In this document: one piece after another, positions 9,058 through 18,100 of the stretch
Layout: the number at the start of each line of letters is the position of its first letter
Numbering within the stretch: the stretch's first letter is position 1
Source: Pseudonocardia sp. N23
Lineage (GTDB): Bacteria; Actinomycetota; Actinomycetes; Mycobacteriales; Pseudonocardiaceae
Direction: 5' to 3'
NCBI RefSeq assembly: GCF_002583555.1
Contig: NZ_BEGX01000005.1
Span: 1-64,000, forward strand
Length of the DNA: 64,000 nucleotides
Program-made: the position numbers and the translations under genes
Notes under the pieces: model-generated
Told to the model about the DNA's origin: nothing
Seen by the model: only the letters and a program-made list of their open reading frames with translations
Databases searched by the model: none

Positions 9058-9741
9058 CTACTCGGCGGTCGGTGCCGGGACGCCGAGCCGGTAGCCGACG
9101 CCGCGGACTGTCTGGACGAGGTCGGCCTGCCCGAGCTTCGTGCGCAGGGTGGCGACGTGCACGTCCAGCGTCCGGTTGGCCCCCGGCCAGCTGCGGCCCC
9201 ACACCTCGGCGACGATCCGGCTGCGGGTGCACACGGTGCCGCGCGCCGCCGCGAGCAGCGCGAGGACCTGGAACTCCTTGCGGGTCAACGAGACCTCGAC
9301 CTCGTCGACGGTGACGACGTGCCGGTCGAGGTCGATGCGCACCCCCTCGACGACGACCTCTCCCCCGGCCGGCCCGCCGGCGGCCGGGGTGCCCCGGCGC
9401 CGGCAGACGGCGTGCACGCGGGCGACGAGCTCGCCGATGTCGTAGGGCTTGACCAGGTAGTCGTCGGCTCCGGAGTGCAGGCCGAGGATGCGGTCGTCGA
9501 CCTCGCCGCGGGCCGACACCACGATCACCGGGACGTCGGAGACCTGGCGGATCGCGCGGCACACGTCGACGCCGTCGATGTCGGGGAGCCCCAGGTCGAG
9601 CAGTACGACGTCGACCCCGGGCAGGTGGTCGACGGCGCCGCGGCCACGGTCGAGCCGGGTCGTCGTGATGCCGTGGCGGTGCAGCGCGGGGCGCAGCGCG
9701 GCCGCGACGCGGTCGTCGTCCTCGACCAGCAGGATGTGCAC
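9058..9741 (-). CDS. Two-component response regulator, OmpR/PhoB family
   Basis: 227-residue DNA-binding regulator. The receiver domain has acidic residues near the N-terminus (VEDDD), the phospho-acceptor Asp at residue 49 (VVLLDLGLP) and the conserved Lys in LVKPYD. The C-terminal winged helix carries the typical LTRKEFQVLALL and DVHVATLRTKLG motifs. I prefer the GTG at 9741 over an upstream TTG because a GGGGGAGG ribosome binding site lies about eight bases before it and the receiver fold starts immediately. A TAGGGT -10-like element sits within the inverted repeat 55-60 bases upstream. Its partner kinase follows. Confidence 0.9.
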   Translation of the reverse strand: MHILLVEDDDRVAAALRPALHRHGITTTRLDRGRGAVDHLPGVDVVLLDLGLPDIDGVDVCRAIRQVSDVPVIVVSARGEVDDRILGLHSGADDYLVKPYDIGELVARVHAVCRRRGTPAAGGPAGGEVVVEGVRIDLDRHVVTVDEVEVSLTRKEFQVLALLAAARGTVCTRSRIVAEVWGRSWPGANRTLDVHVATLRTKLGQADLVQTVRGVGYRLGVPAPTAE

Positions 9742-9791
9742 GCCGCGAGCCTCCCCCGGGATCGGCCCCGAACCGAGAGCGTTATGAGCCT

Positions 9792-9808
9792 GCAACCCTA
9801 AAGGTTGC
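9792..9808. promoter_or_regulatory. Inverted repeat in divergent regulator/gluA region
   Basis: GCAACCCTAAAGGTTGC: six-base arms GCAACC/GGTTGC around CTAAA. It contains TAGGGT on the minus strand, a candidate -10 for the response regulator. It could be an autoregulatory operator of the regulator or part of gluABCD control. Confidence 0.4.
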
Positions 9809-9871
9809 CCAAGGTGGTGGACTCCGGTGTCCGATTCGCCCTAGCGTCCCGCCATGCCCGGAGGTCCCCTT

Positions 9872-10618
9872 GTGAGTGAATCCACGCCGATGGTCCGGAT
9901 GGCGGGCGTCGACAAGCACTTCGGCGAGCTGCACGTCCTGCGTGACATCAACCTGGAGATCCCGTCCGGTCAGGTCGTGGTGGTGCTGGGTCCGTCGGGA
10001 TCGGGCAAGTCCACGTTGTGCCGCACGATCAACCGGCTCGAGCCGATCGACAGCGGCGTCATCGAGATCGACGGGAAGGTGCTCCCGGCCGAGGGCAAGG
10101 AGCTCGCGCGGCTGCGCGCCGACGTCGGCATGGTGTTCCAGAGCTTCAACCTCTTCGCGCACAAGACGATCCTCGAGAACGTGACGCTCGCGCCGCTCAA
10201 GGTCCGGCGGACCGCCAGGGCGGAGGCGGAGAAGGACGGCCTCGCCCTGCTGGAGCGGGTCGGGATCGCCAACCAACGCGACAAGTACCCCGCGCAGCTC
10301 TCCGGCGGCCAGCAGCAGCGCGCCGCGATCGCCCGGGCGCTCGCGATGAAGCCCAAGGTCATGCTGTTCGACGAGCCCACCTCGGCGCTGGACCCGGAGA
10401 TGGTCCAAGAGGTCCTCGACGTCATGACGGGGCTGGCCAAGGAGGGCATGACCATGCTCGTGGTCACCCACGAGATGGGCTTCGCCCGCCGCGCCGCGGC
10501 CCGGGTGATCTTCATGTCCGACGGCGAGATCGTCGAGGACTCGACGCCCGACACCTTCTTCACAGCGCCCAAGTCGGACCGCGCCAAGGACTTCCTCGGC
10601 AAGATCCTCACCCACTGA
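9872..10618 (+). CDS. gluA: Glutamate-type ABC transporter, ATP-binding protein
   Basis: 248-residue ATPase of a polar amino acid importer. Walker [10 protein letters not shown] near residues 40-48, Q-loop MVFQSFNLF, signature LSGGQQQR, Walker [16 protein letters not shown] and the switch His in VVTHEMGFA are all present. I chose the GTG at 9872 because GGAGGT lies at a good distance upstream; an ATG at 9854 would add six residues but has no such site. It opens a four-gene operon in the order of corynebacterial gluABCD: ATPase, binding protein, two permeases. The amino acid specificity is inferred from family and gene order. Confidence 0.93.
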   Translation: MSESTPMVRMAGVDKHFGELHVLRDINLEIPSGQVVVVLGPSGSGKSTLCRTINRLEPIDSGVIEIDGKVLPAEGKELARLRADVGMVFQSFNLFAHKTILENVTLAPLKVRRTARAEAEKDGLALLERVGIANQRDKYPAQLSGGQQQRAAIARALAMKPKVMLFDEPTSALDPEMVQEVLDVMTGLAKEGMTMLVVTHEMGFARRAAARVIFMSDGEIVEDSTPDTFFTAPKSDRAKDFLGKILTH

Positions 10619-10662
10619 GCGCCGAGCACGACGAGATTCCGATCGACAGAGAGGTAGTGCCC

Positions 10663-11529
10663 ATGCGCTTCACGAGATCCCTGAAGGCCGGGGCGGGTGT
10701 CGCGGTACTCGCTCTCGCACTCGCCGCCTGCGGTGGCGGCGGAGGCAGCACCGGCGCGAGCGAGACCGGGAACCAGTCGCTCGCCGACAAGGCCAAGAGC
10801 ACCCAGAAGGTCGTCGTCGGCATCAAGTTCGACCAGCCCGGCCTCGGGCTCAAGCAGCCGGACGGCACCTACGCAGGCTTCGACGTCGACGTCGCCAAGT
10901 ACGTCGCCAAGGAGCTCGGCGTTCCCGAGTCGGGCATCACGTTCAAGGAGGCCCAGTCCGCCGAGCGTGAGAACCTCATCCAGAAGGGCGAGGTCGACTT
11001 CATCGTCGCGACGTACTCGATCACCGACGCTCGCAAGCAGAAGGTCAACTTCGGTGGCCCGTACTTCGTGGCCCACCAGGACCTGCTGGTCCGCTCGGAC
11101 AACACCGACATCACCGGCCCGGATTCCCTGAACGGCAACAAGAAGCTCTGCTCGGTCAAGGGCTCCACCCCGGCGCAGAAGGTCAAGGACACCTACGCCA
11201 AGGACGTCCAGCTCCAGGAGTACGGCAAGTACTCCGACTGCGTCACCGCGCTGCTCAACGGCAGCGTTGACGCCGTCACGACCGACGACGTCATCCTCGC
11301 GGGCTACGCGGCCGCACAGGCGCCGGGCAAGCTCAAGGTCGTCGGCAAGGGCTTCACCGACGAGAACTACGGCATCGGCCTGAAGAAGGACGACACCGCA
11401 GGCACTTCGGCCGTCAACGCCGCGATCAACAAGATGATCGCGGACGGCAGCTGGGCCACGTCTCTGCAGAACAACGTCGGCCCGTCGGGATACAAGATCC
11501 CGTCGCCGCCGACCGTTCCGTCGAGCTGA
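10663..11529 (+). CDS. gluB: Glutamate-type ABC transporter, substrate-binding lipoprotein
   Basis: 288-residue binding protein of the polar amino acid family (SBP_bac_3). It has a lipoprotein signal peptide with lipobox LAAC at about residue 21, a glycine/serine linker, then a fold of two alpha/beta lobes. Visible motifs are VGIKFDQPGLGLKQPDG, YAGFDVDVAKYVA and the ligand-loop region DFIVATYSITDARK. Two cysteines (SLNGNKKLCSVKG and YSDCVTALL) may form a disulfide. It lies 44 bases after gluA and is followed by a strong hairpin, consistent with the binding protein being made in excess over the permeases. Glutamate is the expected ligand, with glutamine or aspartate possible. Confidence 0.92.
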   Translation: MRFTRSLKAGAGVAVLALALAACGGGGGSTGASETGNQSLADKAKSTQKVVVGIKFDQPGLGLKQPDGTYAGFDVDVAKYVAKELGVPESGITFKEAQSAERENLIQKGEVDFIVATYSITDARKQKVNFGGPYFVAHQDLLVRSDNTDITGPDSLNGNKKLCSVKGSTPAQKVKDTYAKDVQLQEYGKYSDCVTALLNGSVDAVTTDDVILAGYAAAQAPGKLKVVGKGFTDENYGIGLKKDDTAGTSAVNAAINKMIADGSWATSLQNNVGPSGYKIPSPPTVPSS

Positions 11530-11535
11530 CACACA

Positions 11536-11567
11536 CCGCGGGGGCCGGCGAGAGCCGGCCCCCGCGG
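11536..11567 (+). terminator. Intra-operon hairpin between gluB and gluC
   Basis: Perfect 14-base arms (CCGCGGGGGCCGGC and its complement) around a GAGA tetraloop, seven bases after the gluB stop. There is no T-tract. Position suits a partial terminator or an mRNA 3'-stabilising stem that raises gluAB mRNA over gluCD. Confidence 0.75.
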
Positions 11568-11620
11568 CATGTCCGGAGCGGATCCGGACGAATCGTCGAC
11601 GCGCGGCCGAGGCAGGAGCG

Positions 11621-12298
11621 ATGGACCTGTTCAGCAAGTACGACATCTTCGGCGCCTTCTGGGTGACGATCCAACTGACACTGCTGTCGGCGGTCGGGGC
11701 GTTGATCTGGGGCACCGTGCTCGTCGCCATGCGCGTCGGCCCCGTCCCGGTGATGCGGTGGTTCGCAACCGCGTACATCAACATCGTGCGGAACACGCCC
11801 TTGACGATCATCATCCTGTTCGCGTCCCTGGGGCTGTCGTCGACATTGGGCATCACGCTGGTCGACCCGGACTCGACGACGTCGATCGCCGACAGCTCCT
11901 TCCGGCTCGCGGTGCTCGGCTTCATCGCCTACACCGCGACGTTCGTCGCCGAGGCGATCCGGTCGGGCATCAACACCGTCCCGGTCGGTCAGGCCGAGGC
12001 CGCGCGTGCCCTCGGGATGGGATTCACCCGTGTCCTCGGCACCATCGTCCTGCCACAGGCGTTCCGCGCCGTCATCGCGCCGCTCGCCAGCGTCCTGATC
12101 GCACTGACCAAGAACACCACGGTCGCGGCGATCATCGGGGTCGCCGAAGCGGCACTGCTGATGTCGGAGATGGTCGAGAACGAGTCCGACCGGCTGCTGC
12201 TCGTCTTCGTCCTGTTCGCACTCGGTTTCGTCATCCTCACACTACCCACGGGCCTGCTGCTGGGACGGCTCGCCAAGAAGGTGGAGGTGCGCCGGTGA
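11621..12298 (+). CDS. gluC: Glutamate-type ABC transporter permease 1
   Basis: 225-residue inner-membrane permease of the HisM/GlnP type. About five transmembrane helices are visible, beginning FWVTIQLTLLSAVGALIWG. The cytoplasmic EAA loop reads RSGINTVPVGQAEAARALGMGF and contacts the GluA ATPase. The ATG lies beyond the gluB-gluC hairpin, and an AGGCAGGAG ribosome binding site is present. The stop codon overlaps the gluD start by four bases (GTGA), which implies translational coupling and equal dosage of the two permeases. Confidence 0.92.
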   Translation: MDLFSKYDIFGAFWVTIQLTLLSAVGALIWGTVLVAMRVGPVPVMRWFATAYINIVRNTPLTIIILFASLGLSSTLGITLVDPDSTTSIADSSFRLAVLGFIAYTATFVAEAIRSGINTVPVGQAEAARALGMGFTRVLGTIVLPQAFRAVIAPLASVLIALTKNTTVAAIIGVAEAALLMSEMVENESDRLLLVFVLFALGFVILTLPTGLLLGRLAKKVEVRR

Positions 12299-13188
12299 GC
12301 GCGGGGTCCGTTCTCTTCGACGCGCCGGGGCCCCGGGCCCGGCTGCGTGCCCATCTCTACACGGCGCTGTTCACGCTCGTCCTGCTCGCGGTCGCCTGGT
12401 TCGTGTTCCGCGGCTTCGCCGACAAGAACCAGTGGAACGGCGCCCTGTGGAAGCCCTTCATCGAGGGCGCGACATGGTCTGAGTTCCTGCTGCCGGGCCT
12501 TCTCAACACCATCGAGGCGGCGCTGCTGTCGGTGGTCATCGCCATCCCCATCGGCGTACTCCTCGGCATCGGCCGCATGTCGGTGCACCGCTGGGTCAGC
12601 GCGCCCTGCGGTGTGATCGTCGAGTTCTTCCGCGCGATCCCCGTCCTGCTCCTGATGGTCTTCGCCGCGGAGCTGTACTTCACCTACACCGACGTCGACT
12701 CCGAGACCCGGCCCCTGCTGGCAGTCGTCACCGGGCTTGTTCTCTACAACGGGTCGGTGCTGGCCGAGATCGTCCGGTCGGGCATCAAGTCCCTCCCCCG
12801 CGGCCAGGCCGAGGCGGCAGCGGCGCTGGGCATGCGCAGTGGTCAGATCATGCGGTCGGTCCAGCTTCCCCAGGCCGTCAGCCTGATGCTGCCGGCGATC
12901 GTCAGCCAGCTCGTCGTGATCCTCAAGGACACCGCCCTCGGCGGCCAGCTGACCGTCGGCTACACGGAGCTGGTCCGGTCCGCCGGTCCGATCACGGCGA
13001 ACTTCAACAACTCGATCCCGACGCTGATCGTGCTTGCCGCGATCTTCATCGTGCTGAACTACCTGCTGACGCTGGCAGCCGCACTGCTGCAGAGGCGCCT
13101 GAGTCGTTCCCGCCGCACTCCTCCCGGGGCCAAGGTCGTCGTCAATCCTGGGGCGACCGCCGGGACCGGCGCAGGCGTGGCGCTCTGA
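12295..13188 (+). CDS. gluD: Glutamate-type ABC transporter permease 2
   Basis: 297-residue permease partner of GluC. It has an N-terminal transmembrane helix (residues about 20-40), then the permease domain with the EAA loop RSGIKSLPRGQAEAAAALGM and a further set of helices ending near residue 265. A basic, proline/glycine-rich cytoplasmic tail of about 30 residues closes the protein. The GTG start overlaps the gluC stop. The extra N-terminal helix and extended loop after it fit the longer GluD type of permease. Confidence 0.92.
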   Translation: MSAGSVLFDAPGPRARLRAHLYTALFTLVLLAVAWFVFRGFADKNQWNGALWKPFIEGATWSEFLLPGLLNTIEAALLSVVIAIPIGVLLGIGRMSVHRWVSAPCGVIVEFFRAIPVLLLMVFAAELYFTYTDVDSETRPLLAVVTGLVLYNGSVLAEIVRSGIKSLPRGQAEAAAALGMRSGQIMRSVQLPQAVSLMLPAIVSQLVVILKDTALGGQLTVGYTELVRSAGPITANFNNSIPTLIVLAAIFIVLNYLLTLAAALLQRRLSRSRRTPPGAKVVVNPGATAGTGAGVAL

Positions 13189-13255
13189 CCCGCCCCTGCG
13201 GCGGAGCCGATCCGGCGGCCTGCGGCCGTTTCACCCTCGACGGCGCCGGGCTCGT

Positions 13256-13891
13256 TCAGTCCTTGCGCCCGCTGATCGCGAGCCCGGCGCCCATCAGGAT
13301 CATCAGGACGCCGCCGGTGCCGCCGAGGCGGCGCATCCGCTCCGGTGAGGTCGCGAGCCAGGTCCGGGCGGCACCGGCGACCAGACCCCAGATGCTGTCG
13401 CACACCGCGGCGAGCACGACGAAGGCCATGCCCAGGACCAGCATCTGGGTCGTGGGGCTGCCGGCCGCGGGGTCGGTGAACTGCGGCAGCACGGCGGCGA
13501 GCAGGACGATCGCCTTCGGGTTGGTGATGCCGACGAGGGTGCCCTGCCAGAACACGCGGCGCTGCGCGCCCTCGTCGGTGCCGGTGACGGCGGCCATGAT
13601 GTCGCCGCGGCCGCGCCACGTCTTCACCCCGAGGTAGATCAGGTAGGCAGCGCCGGCCAGCTTCAGCACGGTGTAAGCGACGACGGACCGCTCCGCGATC
13701 TCACCCGCCCCGAGCGCCACGGCGACGACGAGCACCGCGACGCCGGCGCCGTTGCCCGCGACGGACAGCAGCGCGGCACGTCGGCCGTGCGCCAGCGCGC
13801 GGCCGACGATGAACAGCACGCTCGGTCCGGGGACGACCACGAGGACGAGCGCTCCGAGCATGAACGTGAGGGAGTTCCCGAGGGTCGGCAC
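13256..13891 (-). CDS. LysE/RhtB family amino acid exporter
   Basis: 211-residue membrane protein with about six hydrophobic segments. The family signature is at the start (LVLVVVPGPSVLFIVGRALAHGRRAALL) and the internal motif GTLVGITNPKAIVLLAAVLPQF is typical of LysE/RhtB translocators, which export amino acids or derivatives by proton exchange. The substrate cannot be read from sequence. The GTG start is preceded by TACCGT exactly seven bases upstream, so the transcript is probably leaderless. It is convergent with gluABCD and divergent from the DUF5685 gene. Confidence 0.88.
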   Translation of the reverse strand: MPTLGNSLTFMLGALVLVVVPGPSVLFIVGRALAHGRRAALLSVAGNGAGVAVLVVAVALGAGEIAERSVVAYTVLKLAGAAYLIYLGVKTWRGRGDIMAAVTGTDEGAQRRVFWQGTLVGITNPKAIVLLAAVLPQFTDPAAGSPTTQMLVLGMAFVVLAAVCDSIWGLVAGAARTWLATSPERMRRLGGTGGVLMILMGAGLAISGRKD

Positions 13892-13898
13892 GGTCGCG

Positions 13899-13904
13899 AC
13901 GGTA
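13899..13904 (-). promoter_or_regulatory. -10 element of the LysE-family gene
   Basis: TACCGT on the minus strand, seven bases before the GTG start; predicted leaderless. Confidence 0.45.
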
Positions 13905-13976
13905 ACCCGTGGCGGGCGTCCGGCGCGACGCGCTTACCGGTCGGCGACGGATCCGCTCGCCGTGATCGTCACTTCG

Positions 13977-13982
13977 TATGCT
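13977..13982 (+). promoter_or_regulatory. -10 element of the DUF5685 gene
   Basis: TATGCT followed by six bases and the ATG; predicted leaderless. Confidence 0.5.
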
Positions 13983-13988
13983 GCGCCG

Positions 13989-15125
13989 ATGTTCGGGATC
14001 TTGCGGCCCTGCCGGCACAGCCTCCCCGGTGGGCTGAAGGCGGACTGGACCGGTCACCTGTGCGGCCTGTGCCTCGCACTGCGCGACGAGCACGGCCAGC
14101 TGGCGCGGACCGTCACCAACTACGACGGGCTGGTCATCTCCGTCCTGGTCGACGCGCAGACCCCGGCGGAGCCGCGGCGGCGCACCGCGGGGCCGTGCCC
14201 GTTGCGCGGGTTCCGCACCGCGGGTGTGGCCAACGGCGACGGTGCCCGGCTGGCGGCGGCGGTGTCGCTCGTACTGGCCTCGGCGAAGCTCGCCGACCAC
14301 GCCGCCGACGGGGACGGCGCGATGGCGCGGCGCCCGGTCGCGAAGGCGGCGACGGCGCTGTCGCGGCGCTGGGCCGGTCAGGCCCGAAGCGGGTCGGTGG
14401 CACTGGGGTTCGACGCGGGGGTGCTGCTCGACGCGGTCGCCCGCCAGCCCGCGGCCGAGCTGGGCGCCGGGCGCGGAGCGGCGGGGCTGCTGGCCGCGAC
14501 GGAGCCGACCGAGACGGCGACGGGTGCGGCTTTCGCGCACACCGCGATCCTCGCCGGTCGCCCCGGGAACGCACTGCCGCTGGGTGAGGCCGGGCGGCTG
14601 TTCGGCCGGCTCGCGCACCTGCTCGACGCGGTGTCGGACAAGGCCGAGGACGACGCCGTCGGCGCCTGGAACCCGTTGACCGCCACCGGGACCGACCTGG
14701 TGACGGCGCGGCGCCTCGCCGACGATGCGGTACTGGGCGTGCGGCTGGCCCTCGACGAGGTCGAGTGGGCCCGGCCGCGGCTGACGCACCGGCTGCTGGT
14801 CCACGAGCTCGACCGGGCGGTGGGACACGCGTTCGCGCACGCGGGCACCGACCCGGACAAAGTGGACCTCACCAAGCACCGGGAGGGCTCCGGCGGCGGG
14901 GCCGACGGTCGCTTCGGCAACCGTCGCGGCCTGCTCGCCGGGTGCGCAGCGGCGATCGGGCTGTTCTGCACCTGCCAGGTGTGCTGCGCCGACGAGTTCC
15001 CCGGTCCGTGGAGCGGTCAGCCCCGCCAGGGCCTGTGCCAGAACTGCGACTGCTGCGACTGCTGCGACGGGTGCTCGGACTGCGGCGACTGCTGTTCGTG
15101 CGACTGCTGCGACTGCAACTGCTGA
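13989..15125 (+). CDS. DUF5685 family protein with cysteine-rich tail
   Basis: 378-residue protein of unknown function. The family start MFGILRPCRHSLPGGLKADW is followed by an HLCGLCLALRDEHG motif holding a CxxC pair near residue 25. The middle is alpha-helical, alanine-rich and contains conserved acidic/His segments (FGRLAHLLDAVSDKAEDDA). The last part has a hydrophobic stretch with GCAAAIGLFCTCQVCC. The final 29 residues contain 15 cysteines in CxC, CC and CxxC spacings interspersed with Asp, which could bind several metal ions or clusters. Predicted leaderless from its own promoter. Members are often annotated loosely as regulators; I see no DNA-binding motif and assign no function. Confidence 0.8.
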   Translation: MFGILRPCRHSLPGGLKADWTGHLCGLCLALRDEHGQLARTVTNYDGLVISVLVDAQTPAEPRRRTAGPCPLRGFRTAGVANGDGARLAAAVSLVLASAKLADHAADGDGAMARRPVAKAATALSRRWAGQARSGSVALGFDAGVLLDAVARQPAAELGAGRGAAGLLAATEPTETATGAAFAHTAILAGRPGNALPLGEAGRLFGRLAHLLDAVSDKAEDDAVGAWNPLTATGTDLVTARRLADDAVLGVRLALDEVEWARPRLTHRLLVHELDRAVGHAFAHAGTDPDKVDLTKHREGSGGGADGRFGNRRGLLAGCAAAIGLFCTCQVCCADEFPGPWSGQPRQGLCQNCDCCDCCDGCSDCGDCCSCDCCDCNC

Positions 15126-15196
15126 GCACCGCACCGGGAAGGGACCACGACCCGGGCCTGTGGTGGGTCGCAGGGCTCCGGCCCGGCCCGGCGCGG

Positions 15197-18100
15197 TCAC
15201 CAGCCGTAGAAGACCCGTTCGACGACGGCGCGGGCGCGGCGCGTGGTGCGGCGGTAGTCGTCGAGGAACACCCCGGGATCGCCCCCCGGCGGGTAGCCGA
15301 GCGCACTGGCGACGGCCGCGAGCTCGCGCCCGGAGCGCGGCAGCTGGTCGCCCGGCTTGCCCTTGACCAGCATCACGGCGTTGCGGGCCCGCGTCGCCGT
15401 GGTCCAGCCGGCGGTGAGCTCGGCGGCGTCGTCGGCCGTCAGCAGCCCCGCGGCGGCGGCCTCGCGCAGGCCCCCGAGCGTCGACGTCGTCCGCAGCTCG
15501 GGGACGTCACCCGCGTGCTGCAGCTGCAGCAGCTGCACGGTCCACTCGACGTCGGCCAGCCCGCCGAGGCCGAGCTTGGTGTGGGTGCCGCGGTCGGCGC
15601 CGCGGGGCAGCCGTTCGGCGTCGACACGGGCCTTGATGCGTCGGACCTCGGTCACCGCTGCGGTGGGCAGGCCGTCGGCCGGGTAGCGGATCGGGTCGAT
15701 CATCTCGACGAACCGCTCCCCCAGCCCGACGTCACCCGCGATGGGCCGGGCCCGCAGCAGTGCCTGGGCCTCCCACACCTCGGCCCAACGGGCGTAGTAC
15801 TCGCGGTAGGAGCGCAGCGTGCGCACCAGGGCACCCTGGCGGCCCTCGGGGCGCAGGTCGGCGTCGACGACGAGTGCCGGGTCGGGGCTGGACGAGCCGA
15901 GGCTGCGTCGCACCGTCTCGGCGACCTGGGTGGCCCACTTGACCGCGGCGGCGTCATCGGCGCCGTCAGGGCCGTCGAGGGCCTCGCACACGAAGAGGAC
16001 GTCGGCGTCGCTGCTGTAGCCGAGCTCGGCGCCGCCGAGGCGGCCCATGCCGATGACGGCGATCCGCGCGGGTGCCGGCCCGGCGGCGGTGTGCTGCTTG
16101 ACGGCGGCGTCGAGCGTCGCGCGCAGCACCGCCGACCACACCGACGACAGCGCCTCGCACACGTCCTCGACCGGGAGCATGCCGAGCAGGTCGGCACACG
16201 CCACCCGCAGCATCTCGTGGCGGCGCAGCGACCGCGCCGAGCCGACGGCCTGGTCCAGCGCGCTCTGCCGGCCGACGGTCGCGAGCAGCGAGGCGGCGAC
16301 GTCGGCGGGGTCGCGGGTGAGCTCGTCGGGGCGCCCGGCGGCCGGGATCGCGAGCAGCCGCAGCACCTCGGGCGCCCGGACCAGCAGGTCCGGCACCAGC
16401 AGCGACGTGCCCAGCAGCCGCATCAGCCGTTGCGCGACAGCGCCTTCGTCGCGGAGCAGGCGCAGATACCAGGGTGTGAGCGCGAGCGCCTCGGACACCT
16501 TCCGGTAGGACAGCAGGCCGCGGTCGGGGTCGGGGCTGCCGGAGAGGTCCTCCAGCAGCACCGGCAGCAGGGTGTGCTGGATCGCGGCGGCCCGCGACAC
16601 CCCGCCGGTCAACGCCCGCAGATGGTTGAGCGCGCCCTCCGGGGACGCCCAGCCCAGTGCCTGCAGCCGAGCCTTCGCGGCGTCCGCCGACATCGTGACG
16701 GCGTCGGCGGGCAGCCGCGACACCGAGTCGAGCAGCGGCCGGTAGAACAGCTTCTCGTGCAGCCGGCGGACCCGGCGCGCGTTGCGGTGCCACTCGTCGA
16801 GCAGGACCCCGACGACGTCGCGGCGCCCGTCGTGGCGCAGCCGGGCCGCGCGGGCCAGCCAGCGCAGCGCCTCGGTGTCGTCCTCGGCGGGGAGCAGGTG
16901 GGTGCGGCGCATGCGCTGCAGCTGGAGGCGGTGCTCGAGCAGCCGCAGGAAGCGGTAGGACGCGGCGAGGTTCGCGCCGTCGTCGCGGCCGATGTAGCCC
17001 TGGTTCGACAGCGCGTCCAGCGCCTGCAGCGTCGAGGACGAGCGGATCTCGGGGTCCGTCCGGCCGTGCACGAGCTGCAGCAGCTGCACCGCGAACTCGA
17101 CGTCGCGCAGCCCGCCGCGACCCAGCTTCAGCTCGCGTTCGGCGTGGTCGGGCCGCACGTGCTCCTCGACGCGGCGGCGCATCGCCTGCACGTCGACGAC
17201 GAAGTCCTCGCGCTCCGCGGCCTTCCACACCATCGGCGAGACGGTGTCGAGGTACGCCTGGCCCAGCTCGGGGTCACCCGCCGCGGGCCGCGCCTTGAGC
17301 AGCGCCTGGAACTCCCACGTCTTCGCCCAGCGCTTGTAGTAGGACGCGTGTCCCTCCAGCGTGCGCACGAGGGCACCCTGTTTGCCCTCGGGGCGCAGGT
17401 TCGCGTCGATCTCGAAGCAGGCCTCGCCTGCGACGCGCATCAGCCGGCTCGCGATACGGGTCGCGGTCGCGTCGGCGGGCTCGGCGACGAACACGACATC
17501 GACGTCGGAGACGTAGTTCAGCTCGTACCCACCGGTCTTGCCCATCGCGATGACGGCGACGCGGGCGTCCGGCTCGGGCTCGTGCTCGGCCACGGCGACG
17601 GCCAGCGAGGCCTGCAGCGCGGCGAGCGCGAGGTCGGCGAGCTGGGCGGCGACGACGTCGACCTCCATCACCGGCAGCGACGCGTCGCCGACCGCGGCGA
17701 GGTCGGCCGCGGCCAGCCCCAGCAGCTCGTCGCGGTAGGCGGTGCGCAGGGCGGTGACCGCCTCGGGGCCGGTGAGCGTCGCGACCGACCCGCCGGGAGC
17801 GCCCGCGGGCGGCGCGTCCGGGTCGGCCCCGACCGCGCGCAGCAGGTTGGCGGTGCGCCGCACCAGGTCCGGCGGCGGGTCGTCACGGTCGGGGGTGTCG
17901 GCGAGCAGCATCCACCGGTCGGGATGGGCGACGAGATGGTCCCCCAGCGCCGTCGACGATCCCGCCAGCGCGAACAGCCGCGCCCGCAGGCCGACGTCGG
18001 TGTGCAGCTCGGCGTCGACCGTCGACCAGTCCGGGGCGGCGTCCGCGAGACGCTCGACGGTGCGCAGCGCGAGGTGCGGGTCGGGGCTGCGGGCCAGCGC

